The notes below the pieces were generated by a model, which saw only the letters and a list, made by a program, of their open reading frames with translations, was not told where the DNA came from and searched no databases. Below are positions 24,879 to 36,468 of a stretch of DNA of 64,000 bases, piece after piece. Position numbers and translations under genes: made by a program. The stretch comes from Cordia subcordata (lineage: Eukaryota > Streptophyta > Magnoliopsida > Boraginales > Cordiaceae): the NCBI GenBank assembly GCA_028554755.1, contig JAPTOF010000003.1, positions 186,001 through 250,000 on the forward strand. Direction: 5' to 3'. Within the stretch, counting starts at the first letter, position 1. Each line of letters opens with the position of its first letter.

Positions 24879-25947
24879 GTTGGGTATTACAGAAAGAAAA
24901 ATATATATGTATATCTGATGTTTTTTCACATAGAATTTTTTTATCTAAAGAAGACAACGATGTTTTTAGATAAATCTCACCCTTTTTGTTACTGAAATAT
25001 CATCTGGGAGTCATGGACATGGAACTTTCTATATTGAGTAATGGAGAAATGTAACAACTTTGTCAAAGATATTTTTGTCTGTCTCTTTGGACTCGGAAAC
25101 AGGGGAAAAGGAGGTGCCTATATTTGACCAGAAATGATTTTTTCTTTTTCTTCTTCTTCTTCTTCTTTTTGGTAAACCAGAAATAAAATTAACAAATAAG
25201 TCGTTGTTTCGACCCCAAAAAAAAAAAAACAATAAGTCGTTGTTTTTGTGCTAATGTAGGCATACGATACTTCTTTTGATTTTACAGCCAAAAGAAAAGA
25301 AAAGAATTCCTTTTCTTTTTCTTTCTTTTTTACTTTCCTAGGTGGAGGTTATTTTCTTAAATTATTTACATATATATGTATATATTATATATATGTGTGG
25401 GTGTGTATGTAAGTATGTATGTACGTATTTATATATAATTATATATAGGAAATAATAATTAAACGAAATCTTACTCTGAGAAAGAAGAAATATGCCAACA
25501 CAAGATATGTGAGAAATAATATGGATTATAACCGTTTTAATATTCTCAATATGTTGGAAAATGAGTAAGTGAATAGCTCCTTAAAAAGTATTATTCAATT
25601 ACTTCAAGAATAATCGTATTCTTATTTGTTCATTTTTGGTAGGGTCCGCATACTTTTTCAATTCTCTTAGCATTCATTAGAAATCCTTAGCACACAGTCA
25701 CAGTAAGATTACAGAGTAGAGATTTCAAGAAAAACGAGAGGTACACTTGAGATAATTGTTTGTTTGGCCTTGCAATCATTTTGTTTGTCATCATATTCAC
25801 AAAGTACATCTGTTTTTACCCTGCGCACATGATTCCATTTACAGTTGCATACATTTAAACTGGACTAGAAATCTAGCCATTCTCCTGCATGTGTTGTGTG
25901 CATTCATAAATCACAAGGCAAAGAGTCAAATCAAGAACTTCCTTTGC
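24879..25947. other. Intergenic region: ceramide kinase promoter and STP1 3' flank
   Basis: Holds the upstream region of the ceramide kinase and the downstream region of STP1. Microsatellite-like tracts occur: CTT repeats near 25146-25166, poly-A near 25217, and TA/TG/GTAT repeats at about 25370-25445. No supported gene. Confidence 0.6.
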
Positions 25948-27630
25948 TCAAGCTTGAGCATCACCAACAATTGTTTTCCAAAACCAATGCTCTCTCCAAA
26001 TCTGATCCATCTTCTCAATTGGTATGCCTCTTGTCTCTGGCAATAACAGGTTAACAAATCCTGTCATCAAAGCCACCCATCCCCCGAAAAAGAAGAAAAT
26101 CCCAGACTTGAAGTGGCACAGCATTGCTAGAAAAGTCTGAGCCACCAGGAATGTGAAGAGAAAACCAACAGCCACTGTGATGCTCTGGGCGGCTGATCGT
26201 ATCTCCAGTGGAAAGATTTCACTCGGAACAAGCCATCCTAATGGACCCCAAGACAAGCCGAATCCAGCAACATAAACGCATATCAAGATCAAAACCACAA
26301 GGCCATACCCTTTGCTCAATGCACCATGATCCCCTAGCTTAGCTGCCATGATTCCACCAATCAACATCTGTGGAATGAACATTAGGACCCCTCCTGCGTT
26401 GAACAATGCTTTCCGTCCCAGTTTGTCGGATATCAGCAGCGATAAGAAGGTTGTGCTAGTACCTGTAAGGCCTGTGACCACTGCAGACATGAGAGATGCA
26501 CTTTCGCCCAAACCAATTGTCCGAAAGAGAACTGGCGCGTAGAAGGATATGACATTGATTCCGGTTACTTGTTGGAAGAATGGTATGGCAATGGACATTA
26601 CCAGCTGAGGCCTATACTTGCTTTGTAGTAAAAGATTACTCAATGGATGTTTAGTGGTTTTTGAAAGGTCACTTGCTTTCATGAGATCATCTAATTCTGC
26701 TTGGACATCGATAGTGCCACGGACTCTTTGTAGCATTTGTTTGGCCTTTTCGTGATCATTTCTGTGCTGAATTAGGCTGTTGGGTGTTTCTGGGAGAAAA
26801 AGTGATCCGATGGTTAAGATTGCGGCTGGAGCTGCTGCCATTGCTAGCGAAAGTCTCCATCCCCAACCACCTTTGATTTTCTCAGTGGCATAATTTAATA
26901 AATTAGCTGATAAAACGCCGAGACCAACACAAAATTGGAAGCCAATGTTAAAAGCTCCTCTGAATCTGGGAGGTGCCATCTCAGAGAGGTATAAAGGGAC
27001 TGCCTGCAAACAACAAGACATCTTGTGAAATATGAATGGATCTCACATGCCATACTGAATTGTTTAGTGTTTGCCATCATAAAGGTGGCCGCGGACTCTT
27101 TTTGTTTTATTTAACAGGATCAGTAGCATCATAGAGCAACAAACTTTTTTCTACGTCAAAATTGAATTCGGAAGTACCTGGTTGGCGAATCCTACCCCAA
27201 CTCCAAGCAAAACGCGGCCAAAGATTAGCATGTAAACATTATAAGCTGCGCCTCCAAGGGCAGCCCCAGACAGAAATGCAGCTCCACCAATAAGGATGGA
27301 TGGCCTGCGCCCGTAGAGCCTGGTGACGGGTGAAGCAAAGAAGGAAGCAATGAGGCCGGCTACGTAGAGGGAGGAGGTGAACGAGGTTAGAAGTTGGCTG
27401 TCGAATTTGCAGTAATTGCTTACACTGGAGTCTTGAGTCATCTTGATATAAACCTCCGGAAAGAATTTCTTCAGGAATGGTTCCATGGAGGTCACTCCAC
27501 CTGAAATTCCGATATCATAGCCAAAGAGAAGTCCTCCAGTTGCAGCAATCATTGAAGACAACACCACAAACCATGTAATTCTGCCATTGTATGGCTGAGC
27601 TTCACTTGTCACAGCTAATCCAACTGCCAT
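25948..27630 (-). CDS. Hexose/H+ symporter, sugar transport protein (STP family), copy 1
   Basis: Two exons (27630-27178 and 27003-25948), 502 residues, normal for plant STPs. It is a 12-helix plasma-membrane proton/monosaccharide symporter of the MFS. Motifs: start MAVG...[27 protein letters not shown], the GRRPS loop, the central [52 protein letters not shown], and the closing [11 protein letters not shown]. The start at 27630 lies in a good context (GCCATGG) and matches STP2; an in-frame Met at 27669 is less likely. Unlike STP2, it has no intron at the GISG/GVTS junction. It is divergent from QOR1, about 2.6 kb away. Product residues are clearly different from STP2, so this is the older copy. 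Confidence 0.95.
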
Positions 27631-28345
27631 GGCTTGCTTCCAAAACTTGCAGACTATGGAAGCCGACAAGAGACAAGTTGAAAGAAAGCCGACTCAGGCA
27701 TGAGAGTACTTACATAATCGTGGATGAGTGCAGAGCTTTCAAGGCAGTCCACAACGGCTGCTGCCATTAGATCACCATCAAGACGTCGTCATTGTCTACG
27801 TGAAATGAGTCCAGCATCCAAACAAAACTTGGACTTTTAGAACATTGTGGGTTTGGATGCTTGTGTAAATTCTGACTTTAGTATGCACTAAAGGACAGTT
27901 TTGATGGAACAAGTTTCTTATGTTACAGCTATGATATTTGTTCTTTCACTATCTATGCTAAATTTCTCATGTCCTACGTGAACCAAGAGGTCTCACCAAA
28001 CTAACTTGTGATTTTTCGATTTCTAAATGCTGGATTGATTTGTCAATCTATTTTAGTGACCGCAAAACATGGATGGATTACCACAGGAAGGATGAAGATG
28101 CTTGCGGAGGTCTTTTTAATTTGCTCTAATATCTTTAAAACTTTCTGGATTATCACAATTAGACAATATGAATATTGTGACGTTATGGGTTTGACTGGAA
28201 AGGAGCAACAACAAAGTTGGATGGGAGTATGTTGTTTGTATCCCTTCTGACAATAACATACACCTCTGACCAAAAGAGACGCACTGTAGATAACATCTCC
28301 GGTTCTCATCTTTTTTATCCGTATATTCGCTGAAGGCTCCAGGCA
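27631..28345. other. STP1 upstream region
   Basis: Promoter side of STP1. The part at about 27875-28135 has a diverged copy at 34130-34345 downstream of QOR1. No independent gene is supported; ORFs here have no recognisable product. Confidence 0.5.
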
Positions 28346-29375
28346 ATGGGGAATAGTGAATCGACTAATTCTGATAGCTACAATGATATTTTACGTCAAC
28401 CCTCTGCATATAGAGAGCATACCCAGCAGATACGAATTATCAACATCCAACCCCAGTATATGACAGAAATTCAATGAGGACTAACCGTGAAACTGAACCT
28501 TCATCATGTGCAATAAGTTCAATGTGCAGTAGTAATAGAAGGAGTGCACTGAGAGAAAAAGGCCTTGAATCATCAAATTTAATCCATGGTATAGATTTTA
28601 CAAAGAGCAACAAATGGACAAGGAAGCCTTCATCCAATAGGAGAAGCCTTCACGCAATTGGTAGGACGCCTAATCCATATGAGCAAGTCATCTCTTGACC
28701 AAGTCAACTTGACAGATACCTTGTTTTGGATTTGGTGATGCATCTGACACACGACCAGTAGACTAGTATGTGTGTATGTATTCAGTTTTTACTCTGATCA
28801 TCGGCCTTGTCGCGGATTTGAGGAAGCTCTCGCAAGATACAGAGAAATTGTTCCTTGTTTGAAGTTAATCAGGCCCTACCTCTTTTTGCACCAATAATAG
28901 ATGCTGCAATTGATATTGTGGAAAGAAGCAATGGGCAATAGTGTCATGTCCTTTGTCATTATTGCAGTTGCAGATGGACAACAGGTTACGAGGAGCAACG
29001 ATTTGCCTCCTGGAAGGCTCAGTCACACAAGAACAAGCAACCATCAGCGAGCTATTGTTGCTGCAACTGAATATCCCCTTTCGATTGTTATTGTGGACCA
29101 CGGGAGGAAATGCAACAATTTGATGATAACATTCCTCAGCGTGCATTTGACAATTTTCAGTTTGTCAACTTCACGAACATAAATGTTGGAGCGGAGCACT
29201 CGGATACGGAGGAGGAGGAGGAAACAGCCTTTGCACTTGCTGCACTCACTCATGGAAATTCCATTTCGATAGAGCCAAAAAAAGTTATGTTCGTCCAAGA
29301 AATCCACTTCCTCCTCCACGCGAAGTACTTGAACATGATAATGCTAGCTGCTACATCCCTCCTTCAAAAGGCAAG
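28346..29375 (+). pseudogene. Retropseudogene of an RGLG-type copine/RING E3 ligase
   Basis: A possible N-terminus begins at an ATG (MGNSESTNSDSYNDIL) and soon stops. Then come, in order but in changing frames, LREKGLESSNLIHGIDF, NRRSLHAIGRTPNPYEQVIS (then stop), FGFGDAS, RPCRGFEEALARYREIVP, APIIDAAIDIVERSNGQ (then stop), ADGQQVTRS, AATEYPLSIVIV and FDDNIPQRAFDNFQFVNFT. These are the consecutive blocks of the copine (VWA-like) domain of RGLG ubiquitin ligases. The blocks follow each other without intron-sized gaps although family genes have introns, so a reverse-transcribed copy is likely. The C-terminal RING is not seen. Several stops and frameshifts make it non-functional. Confidence 0.85.
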
Positions 29376-29635
29376 CTCTAATGTATACCATCTTAACTTA
29401 ATTACAACCTCATCTAAAAGCTGAAGCTTTTAGAGAGGATTTGGTTATATCTTTCTTTCTTTTTCTTTTTTTTATTGTACTTAACTGTAGATTGACAACA
29501 ACAACAACAACAACACTTGTTGATCGTCAACATTTGCTTACACTTGGGCGATGATGATTGCCTACTACTCAGTCACATCCTTCTTACTAATCAAACTCCT
29601 CCCATTAGCGAAATTCAACTACAACACCACCATCT

Positions 29636-30064
29636 TAAAAATTGAAGCTTAATATCAAGGATGCATCTAGATTAACCTTCACCACTCCAGGTAAAATTTA
29701 TTTAAATGATGAAGATTAAGAAAAGTCAAAAAGTGCACCCGGAAAAAGATTCATGAATTTAGCCGGATTATTAAGCTCATTAAGAAAGATTATCTGAATT
29801 GAGCACGTCCACCGCCGATTGGAAGTTACATTATCTTGAAAATTCTTGGATACTTAGTTGGATGATCATTGTAATTAAATAAAGACAGTGGCTGCTAGAG
29901 TTTCCATAAATCATATCCAACTTAGTGTTTCTATAAATACATATGCTGTGTTCAATGTAATACTATATGTATCAGACACATATCAGCCGATGCAAAAGCG
30001 TTCTTTTGTTATCCAATTAATTTTAGCCTTCCTTCAATGATATAATTCTAACCCAAAATTCTAT
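29636..30064. mobile_element. LTR-like insertion splitting the former QOR1 transit-peptide region
   Basis: Sequence at 29488-29633 resembles the start of QOR2 exon 1 (GTAGATTGACAAC, then TTACACTTGG, then ACACCACCAT). Resemblance resumes at 30066-30189 (ACCATTGCCAAGAAGC through the MVKA codons). The roughly 430 bp between has no counterpart in QOR2 or QOR3. It looks like a retrotransposon LTR fragment (TCTATAAATAC TATA-type sequence, then a TGTAATAC run). Ends and target duplication are not certain; ACACCACCAT-like sequence occurs at both borders. Confidence 0.4.
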
Positions 30065-30161
30065 CACACCGCCACCATTGCCAAGAAGCTAAGCAAAGCC
30101 ACCACTACCATCGTCTTAACCTTCACAATCAAACCTTTTATCAGAGCCTTCTCTGCACCAA

Positions 30162-30190
30162 CACCACCACCACCACCACCACCACCACCA
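30162..30190 (+). repeat. (CAC/ACC)n microsatellite just before the QOR1 start codon
   Basis: About nine ACC triplets abut the ATG at 30190. In QOR2 the matching place is a short Pro/Thr run ending the transit peptide. Length change here also shifts the upstream frame relative to QOR2. Confidence 0.85.
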
Positions 30191-33100
30191 TGGTCAAAGC
30201 TATCCGCGTTCATCAACTTGGTGGTCCTGAGGTCCGCAGCTATTTATATATATCATCACGTATAGTGTAATTCCTATATATGTCGCATATGGACTTTTGG
30301 CTGAAAAACATAAGCAGTTTTGTTGTTGTTTTCACCATTGCAAATTTATTGGTTACGGCTTCCAACCACTTGATTACCTGAGTTTAATTGAAATCGGATA
30401 GTGTTTCACCACTACATGATACTCTTTCAGATAATTTTTGTGTCTTTATATAGTGTTCCCAATCTCTTTGATCGTTACCATTTATTAAACATTTACATGA
30501 GGTTTTTTTTTTTTTTTTGGCGGATTCTTAGTTCAAAAATCTGTCAAGTTAACGGTATTTATTGGCAATATTTTCGGTTTTTTTTCCACGGTAGGTGCTG
30601 AAATGGGAGGATGTTGAAGTAGGGGAACCGAAAGAGGGAGAAGTGAAGGTGAAAAATAAGGCAGTTGGAGTTAATTTCCTAGATGTGTACTGCCGTCAAG
30701 GTGTTTACAAGGACGTCCCCCCAGTGCCCTTCATACCAGGTTTGTTTTCTTATTTTCATCTGATGGAGCTGCATTTCTCTGAAAAAAAGTTAATGATGCA
30801 CTAATCCTAGATAAACACTAATTTTCTTACAATTTTCTCATCACAATGCCCAACTGATGTTATCAGATCAGCATCATAGTGCTAAGCTGCCTTGCAAGTT
30901 CAAAATCGTCTTCCTGCCCATTTAAAAATTAGTCACTTGTGTAGGAACATCGTCCTCGAGTCTTCTTAATGCAATATGAAATTCGGGTTTCACTTCACCA
31001 TCCAACTTTTTTAACTAAATCTTCTTGAAACAAGTTCTTAACGTATGTTGTAATTTGTGAGAAGATTTCGCATTTAAAATAGATTTTGCACTCTTTTTAG
31101 TTTTATCTGTGGTTGGAAACAAACATTTGTGAAAATTAGGCTAAATATTGCACCATTAAGCCATTGGCAGTAGCCACTCTCTTTTGTTTCTGACGGTTGG
31201 CTATATGAGAAAACTAATCAATGGACCGTTTGATTTGCCTGTCAATTTTCTGTAGAAGCAATAATACCAGTGCAAAGATAGAAACGAAAATGAGCAGAAA
31301 AAAACTGGAAAGCAATTCTCTCTTTTTATCCTCTTTCAGTTTCCATTTTAAAAATTTATCTTCAAAGATGAAAAATAAAAAATAAAAAGAAACCTTCTAT
31401 AGTTGGTTCTTTCTATCTCTGATTTGTTATAATTCATGGTGTTGCTGCATTCTTTTGCTGTTTAAATATAATTCTGTTAAGTTGCCTTGCTAATTATTGT
31501 TGAAAACATACCCACGAGCGAGAGACCGAGGTGTATTGGGGCACAGGTAATGTATTTGATATATGGATTACGGAGACCAAAGTTACTGTAAGAATCTTCT
31601 CCATGTGAAATTATGATTGGGTACTTCTACTTGTCCTATATTGATGTATCGATTTCACATCTAAACTCCAGTGACTAATGTTTCTATAACAGGGGCGGAG
31701 GCAGTTGGTGTGGTAATCGCTCTTGGTCCTGGATTAACTGGAATAAAGACTGGAGATCTTGTTGCTTATGCTCGTACACCATTCGGTGCCTATGCTGAAG
31801 AGCAGATCCTCCCTGCTGACAGAGTGGTGCCTGTGCCTCCCTCTATGGATCCCATTGTAGCAGCATCTGTCATGCTCAAGGGGATTACAGCGCAGTATCT
31901 AGTCCATAGTACCTTCAAAGTAGGTTATGCTTCTGCATTCTAATTATCAATGTCACTGAACCAGAAACTATTTGATTCATATCATTTCATGCCCAAGTAC
32001 CCTTGGATGGTTTGCTTTAAGATATACATGCGCATACTAGTAACTAACTATTCAGAAGAGTGATACATTTTCAAGTATTCTAATTGAGCCAGTTTTCCTG
32101 TACGGATCAACTGCTTGCTCCAAGGAATGGTTTTGACTTTTGAATGTGCAGATTATATGTGGTAATCAATATGCAATAGTTACGTGATATGCTTAAGATA
32201 TGTGATTTTCACTTTTGACCAAATAGTTAGAGAGCGATACGGTATTTTAATATTTCTTCCTTTCCATGTATAACCGTCTACATTGAGTTGAAGTTGGCGA
32301 TAGGACAGTTTGGTTATGTTAAAGGCTCTGGAAAGCTACATTATTTAGGTTAGTAGTTTTATGTTTTACCAATCCATAGATGCACAACATTCGTTTAGAA
32401 CACCACTTTTATGCATTACCAAAACATAGAGGCACGGCACTGCTCAAAAGACATCACTTTTGTGTATTAAACCTATACTGACATAGCCCTGATTTCATAA
32501 GCCGAGACTGCCCCCAAACAAACACTCCATCCTACGACAGTAAGCTGACATTACTAATATCCTCCAGGGGTATACTTCATGGATTCAAATTGATATGCTT
32601 CCAAATATTCCTAGGTTCTTGAATATGCGAAACAAACCGTGTTAGTATGTCTCTTTTTCCTTGAGATGTTCTGAATTGTACAATATTACAGGTTGAACCT
32701 GGTCACACGGTCCTTGTTCATGCAGCAGCAGGTGGAGTTGGTTCTCTGCTGTGCCAATGGGCAAATGCTCTAGGTGCCACTGTGATTGGAACAGTCTCAA
32801 CTCAAGAGAAGGCAGCACAAGCCAAAAATGATGGATGTCACCATGTTATAATTTACAAAGAAGAGGATTTTGTCTCCCATGTCAACGAAATAACTTCAGG
32901 AAAAGGAGTTGAAGCGGTCTATGATTCTGTTGGAAAGGATACATTTCAGGTGATACAGTTTCTAGTCTCAAATATTAAGAGCAAATGGAATAACTTTATC
33001 AAAGAATTTATGGATCAATAAGTAATAAACACATGCTTGAATTTATGGTGGAAAGGTGCTTGGCTACTGCTGTAGAGCGTCTCCTGCTCTCTAGTTTCAC

Positions 33101-33907
33101 TCCATATGAATTGATTGCCTCATAGAAGTATGTTTCAAATTTCTTGATAATGGTCTTAAGGCGTAAACCCGGCAACCAAAATCCCACCCACAAATTTAGC
33201 TGCCTAACTTAAATTATGCAGCTTATGGGAAGTTTGTGGTTGAGCCTTGTGTTATATACACAAAGCTCATGGACGCTGGAGTACACACCTCAGTTGCCCA
33301 TCCATGAGCTCATGTTTTCACTGGCTCAGGCTAGCATTTCCTTCTACTAGCCACTTGTAAGGGCACAAGGCTGGCACATTTTTTAGCTTTATGCTGAACT
33401 GGATTTCATCAATAGTTTCCATTTCTTAATGAATCATTTTAAATTTGGAGTTACAGTTTATAGTTCAACTGTATCTTTGACTTGCATTTATATGAATATT
33501 GTTGAGATGAACCGGTTCTTGAAAGACCCTAGATACAACAGAAAACCAAACTTGTGCATCCTTTGACTAGTCATTTTTGTTTGCAGGGATCATTAGCATG
33601 CTTGAAACCCCGTGGATACCTGGTGATCTTTGGGCAGTCATCTGGTATCCCAGACCCAGTACCGTTGTCCGCTCTTGGGGCGAAATCTCTGTTCTTGACA
33701 GTGGCAAGTATGATGGACCACACAGCGGCACGCGATGAACTGCTAGAACGTGCAAGAGATGTATTTGCTAATGTTGCATCGGGTGTGTTAAGGGTGCGCG
33801 TAAATCATACATACCCCTTATCTAAGGCAGCTCAAGCGCATGCTGATCTTGAGAGCCGGAAAACATCTGGTTCTATTGTTCTGATACCAGATGGATCTGA
33901 TGAGTGA
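30190..33907 (+). CDS. NADPH:quinone oxidoreductase, zeta-crystallin type (QOR copy 1), no transit peptide
   Basis: Five exons: 30190-30231, 30595-30739, 31693-31919, 32692-32949, 33587-33907; 330 residues. A medium-chain dehydrogenase/reductase that moves electrons from NADPH to quinones or reactive enones. Motifs: MVKAIRVHQLGGPE, the GroES-like domain, and the Rossmann dinucleotide motif HAAAGGVGSLLCQWA at the start of exon 4. The exon structure is identical to QOR2. Differences from QOR2 include an extra residue in exon 2, PGAEAVG for PGMEAVG, and CRQGVY for FRKGVY. The exon 1 donor is GTCCGC (QOR2 has GTACAT). Upstream sequence shows a broken transit-peptide region, so the product should be cytosolic if made. 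Confidence 0.9.
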
Positions 33908-34129
33908 TCATAAAACAAGAATAGGTGTTGGTTCAACTGCAGGCAAAAATCCCACTTAAATAGATGACATGTTGGCATGAAGAAACTGTTATACGCCTGT
34001 TTTATTTATTGTTTGCATATGGGTAGTCTTCCTTGGTCTTGTGTTTCCAACTATATAATATGGTTTGGTGTCCACAGGATGTGATATAAATTTCATATTT
34101 TTATAAATAATAATGTTGTAGTTTGTAAT

Positions 34130-34345
34130 CTAATTTTAGTATGCACCAAATAAAGGACAGCTTGACGAAACAAGTTCTTCTATTACAGCTTTGTTCTTTC
34201 ACTATCTGTGCTAAATTTCTCATGTCCTACGTGAACTAAGAGGTCTCACCACAAAGTGATAACCATGCAGGATTCAAATGAATTGATTACCACAAAAAGG
34301 ATTTAGATGCTTGTGGGAGGTCTTATTTGCTCTAAAATCTTTACT
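34130..34345 (+). repeat. Diverged second copy of STP1 upstream sequence
   Basis: Shares long runs with 27875-28135, for example TTTAGTATGCAC, TTGTTCTTTCACTATCT, CTAAATTTCTCATGTCCTAC and the AGAGGTCTCACCA run, in the same orientation. It lies between QOR1 and the next tandem unit, so it may be the trace of another lost STP. Confidence 0.75.
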
Positions 34346-34694
34346 GTCAGAAGTTCTAGTGTATGATTGAAAAAGAATGATCAGTTAATGGACACCTCCT
34401 ATTCTCATACCTCACCATCACCATCAATGGTAGACATGTTGATATAAGACGCAAGAACAAGTAGAAGATAATATTTACATCTGATTTTGATTTCTAGTTG
34501 AAGTCATTCAGTTCTTCTTAGTTACATAAAAGAATGGCACTTTCCAGAGAGCTGACAATGAATGCTCATAACAGCTTTACTTATTGATTCACCATATATA
34601 CATAAGAGAGGTTTTACAGAATATGTGGAGTTTATAGCTGAATCAAGTGTAGTAGTATCAACAATCGTTTACTGCTGCTCCTTCATCTTCCTGT

Positions 34695-34835
34695 TCAGTA
34701 CAGTAGCTCATCATTTTTTCCCACAATTTTTCTCCAAAACCAATGCTCTTTCCAGACCTTATCCATGTGTTCAAGTGGCATGCTTTTGGTCTCTGGCAAC
34801 AACAGGTACACAAACGTAGTCATCACTACAACCCA
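34695..34835 (-). pseudogene. STP remnant: last 45 or so codons only
   Basis: Encodes the STP C-terminus (VVMTTFVYLLLPETKSMPLE, on to KIVGKNDELLY and a stop), differing from STP2 by one residue (S for N). At 34834-34836 homology to the STP2 last exon stops and jumps to sequence lying about 0.4 kb upstream of the STP2 start (matching 45569 onward). Nearly the entire gene, about 2.9 kb, is deleted. Confidence 0.92.
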
Positions 34836-36468
34836 AATACTTAATGCAAGTGCTAAGGCTGTGCGAAAGTTTTTATCATTGGAGTAGTGGGCATATTTGC
34901 TGTGTTTACTGCTTGCAACACCTTTTTTCAATCAAATTCATGTTAATTTACAGTGATAACGCTTCGACTTTTGTTGATTAAAATTTCACCTAAGTTCTTA
35001 CAGTACAATACAACAAACGGACCTGCTTGACAATCTTAGGATTTCATGATAAAAGCAAACTAACAATCTTACAATGCTACGAACGATTTTTGAGAGGATA
35101 TGATGAGCATCAGAGCAAGTTTATACATGCATGGTTCTTGCAAGTACAGAAGCTATTGCATCGTTTCATCTCCCATGCATACAAGGGAAATATGACTACC
35201 AGAGAAGGCGTAATTTTGCTACGCTACTCATCAGTAAATTTGTTTGAGCAAGAACCCAAGAAAATAATACAAAAACGGACTTTTCTTCTCTCTTTTTTTA
35301 ATGATATGTAACTCGTTTTTTATAATATCACGTTAAATTCATTCTAAAATTACAAATCTTATAATACAACAACGAGGCATACTTGTTAGTTAAAAAGATA
35401 TATGAGCTAGTCTATTTCTCTCTTTATATGTTGCTGAACCTAATCGCCTTGGAAATTTTCAAAGGCTTCTAATCTCAATTTACATTAATTTTCGATTCTT
35501 GAGCAAACTCTGATAAAAGGATGCTATATCTCTCATCTGCTCTTCTTACAGATTTGACTTGGCATTTAGAGATCATATTTGCAGACAAACGGTTTAGGTG
35601 ATCCATCTGTTTTTTTTTTTTTTTTAATTATCTCATTCATGACTTGTGAGATTTTTCAGTAGCGGGCTGCTGCACCCATCCCAACCAAGATGATAATACC
35701 AAACCCACGACTACCCAAAGTCCAAAATGTTTTGTATAATTATTTATTTCAAGAAACATCTAATTTAGAGCTTCTCGTTTTTTTTTTTTTAACTTTTGTC
35801 AGTTTTAACTTTTACACAGGGACTTCTTTAAGAATGTGTAAAATAGGTTAATTTCAAAATTTAAACTTATAAAAGTATTTTTAAATGTCCCAAAAAAAAA
35901 AGACCAAACAAAGCTCTTGTCATTTTGTTTCAGCATTAGGTTTGGTAACTATAACGGAAGATGTTAATAAATGCAAATTCATGGTCTACGATAATAAGTA
36001 CATTAAAATTTGTTCTATAAAATTGCATCTCAATGCATATTATTGGTAAAATCTGTACTATATAATAAAACAAACTAAGCTGTAATTTCGTCTTGACAAA
36101 TAGCGTTCTATATGACAAACTTTCCATAATTACTTATAAATTAAATATACCTATTCTTAAGGCATATTTTCTTTTCCATCATTTATTCAGTTCTATTCTT
36201 ATATTAAATATTTTAATTTAATTAATATTATCATTATTTTATTAATCCTATAATATATAATTATTTCAACAATTATTTAGTAAGATGTAAAAATTTTATA
36301 ATTTTAATATATCCAACTACATATGTGACTTTTTTTTAGTGTATATTATATATGAAAATAATTAATGAGACTAAAAAGCAACAAAATGTGTGAACTCAAA
36401 GTGGACCAGTACCGCAAAATCTTGCTGGATTATTAGTAGATTGAAAAAGAGAGCAACAACAACACAGA
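34836..36468. other. Former STP upstream region shared with unit 3, now QOR2 5' flank
   Basis: Collinear with 45569-46913 with scattered substitutions and small indels. Ends just before the QOR2 start. It contains poly-T runs and no supported gene. It presumably carries the QOR2 promoter. Confidence 0.6.
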
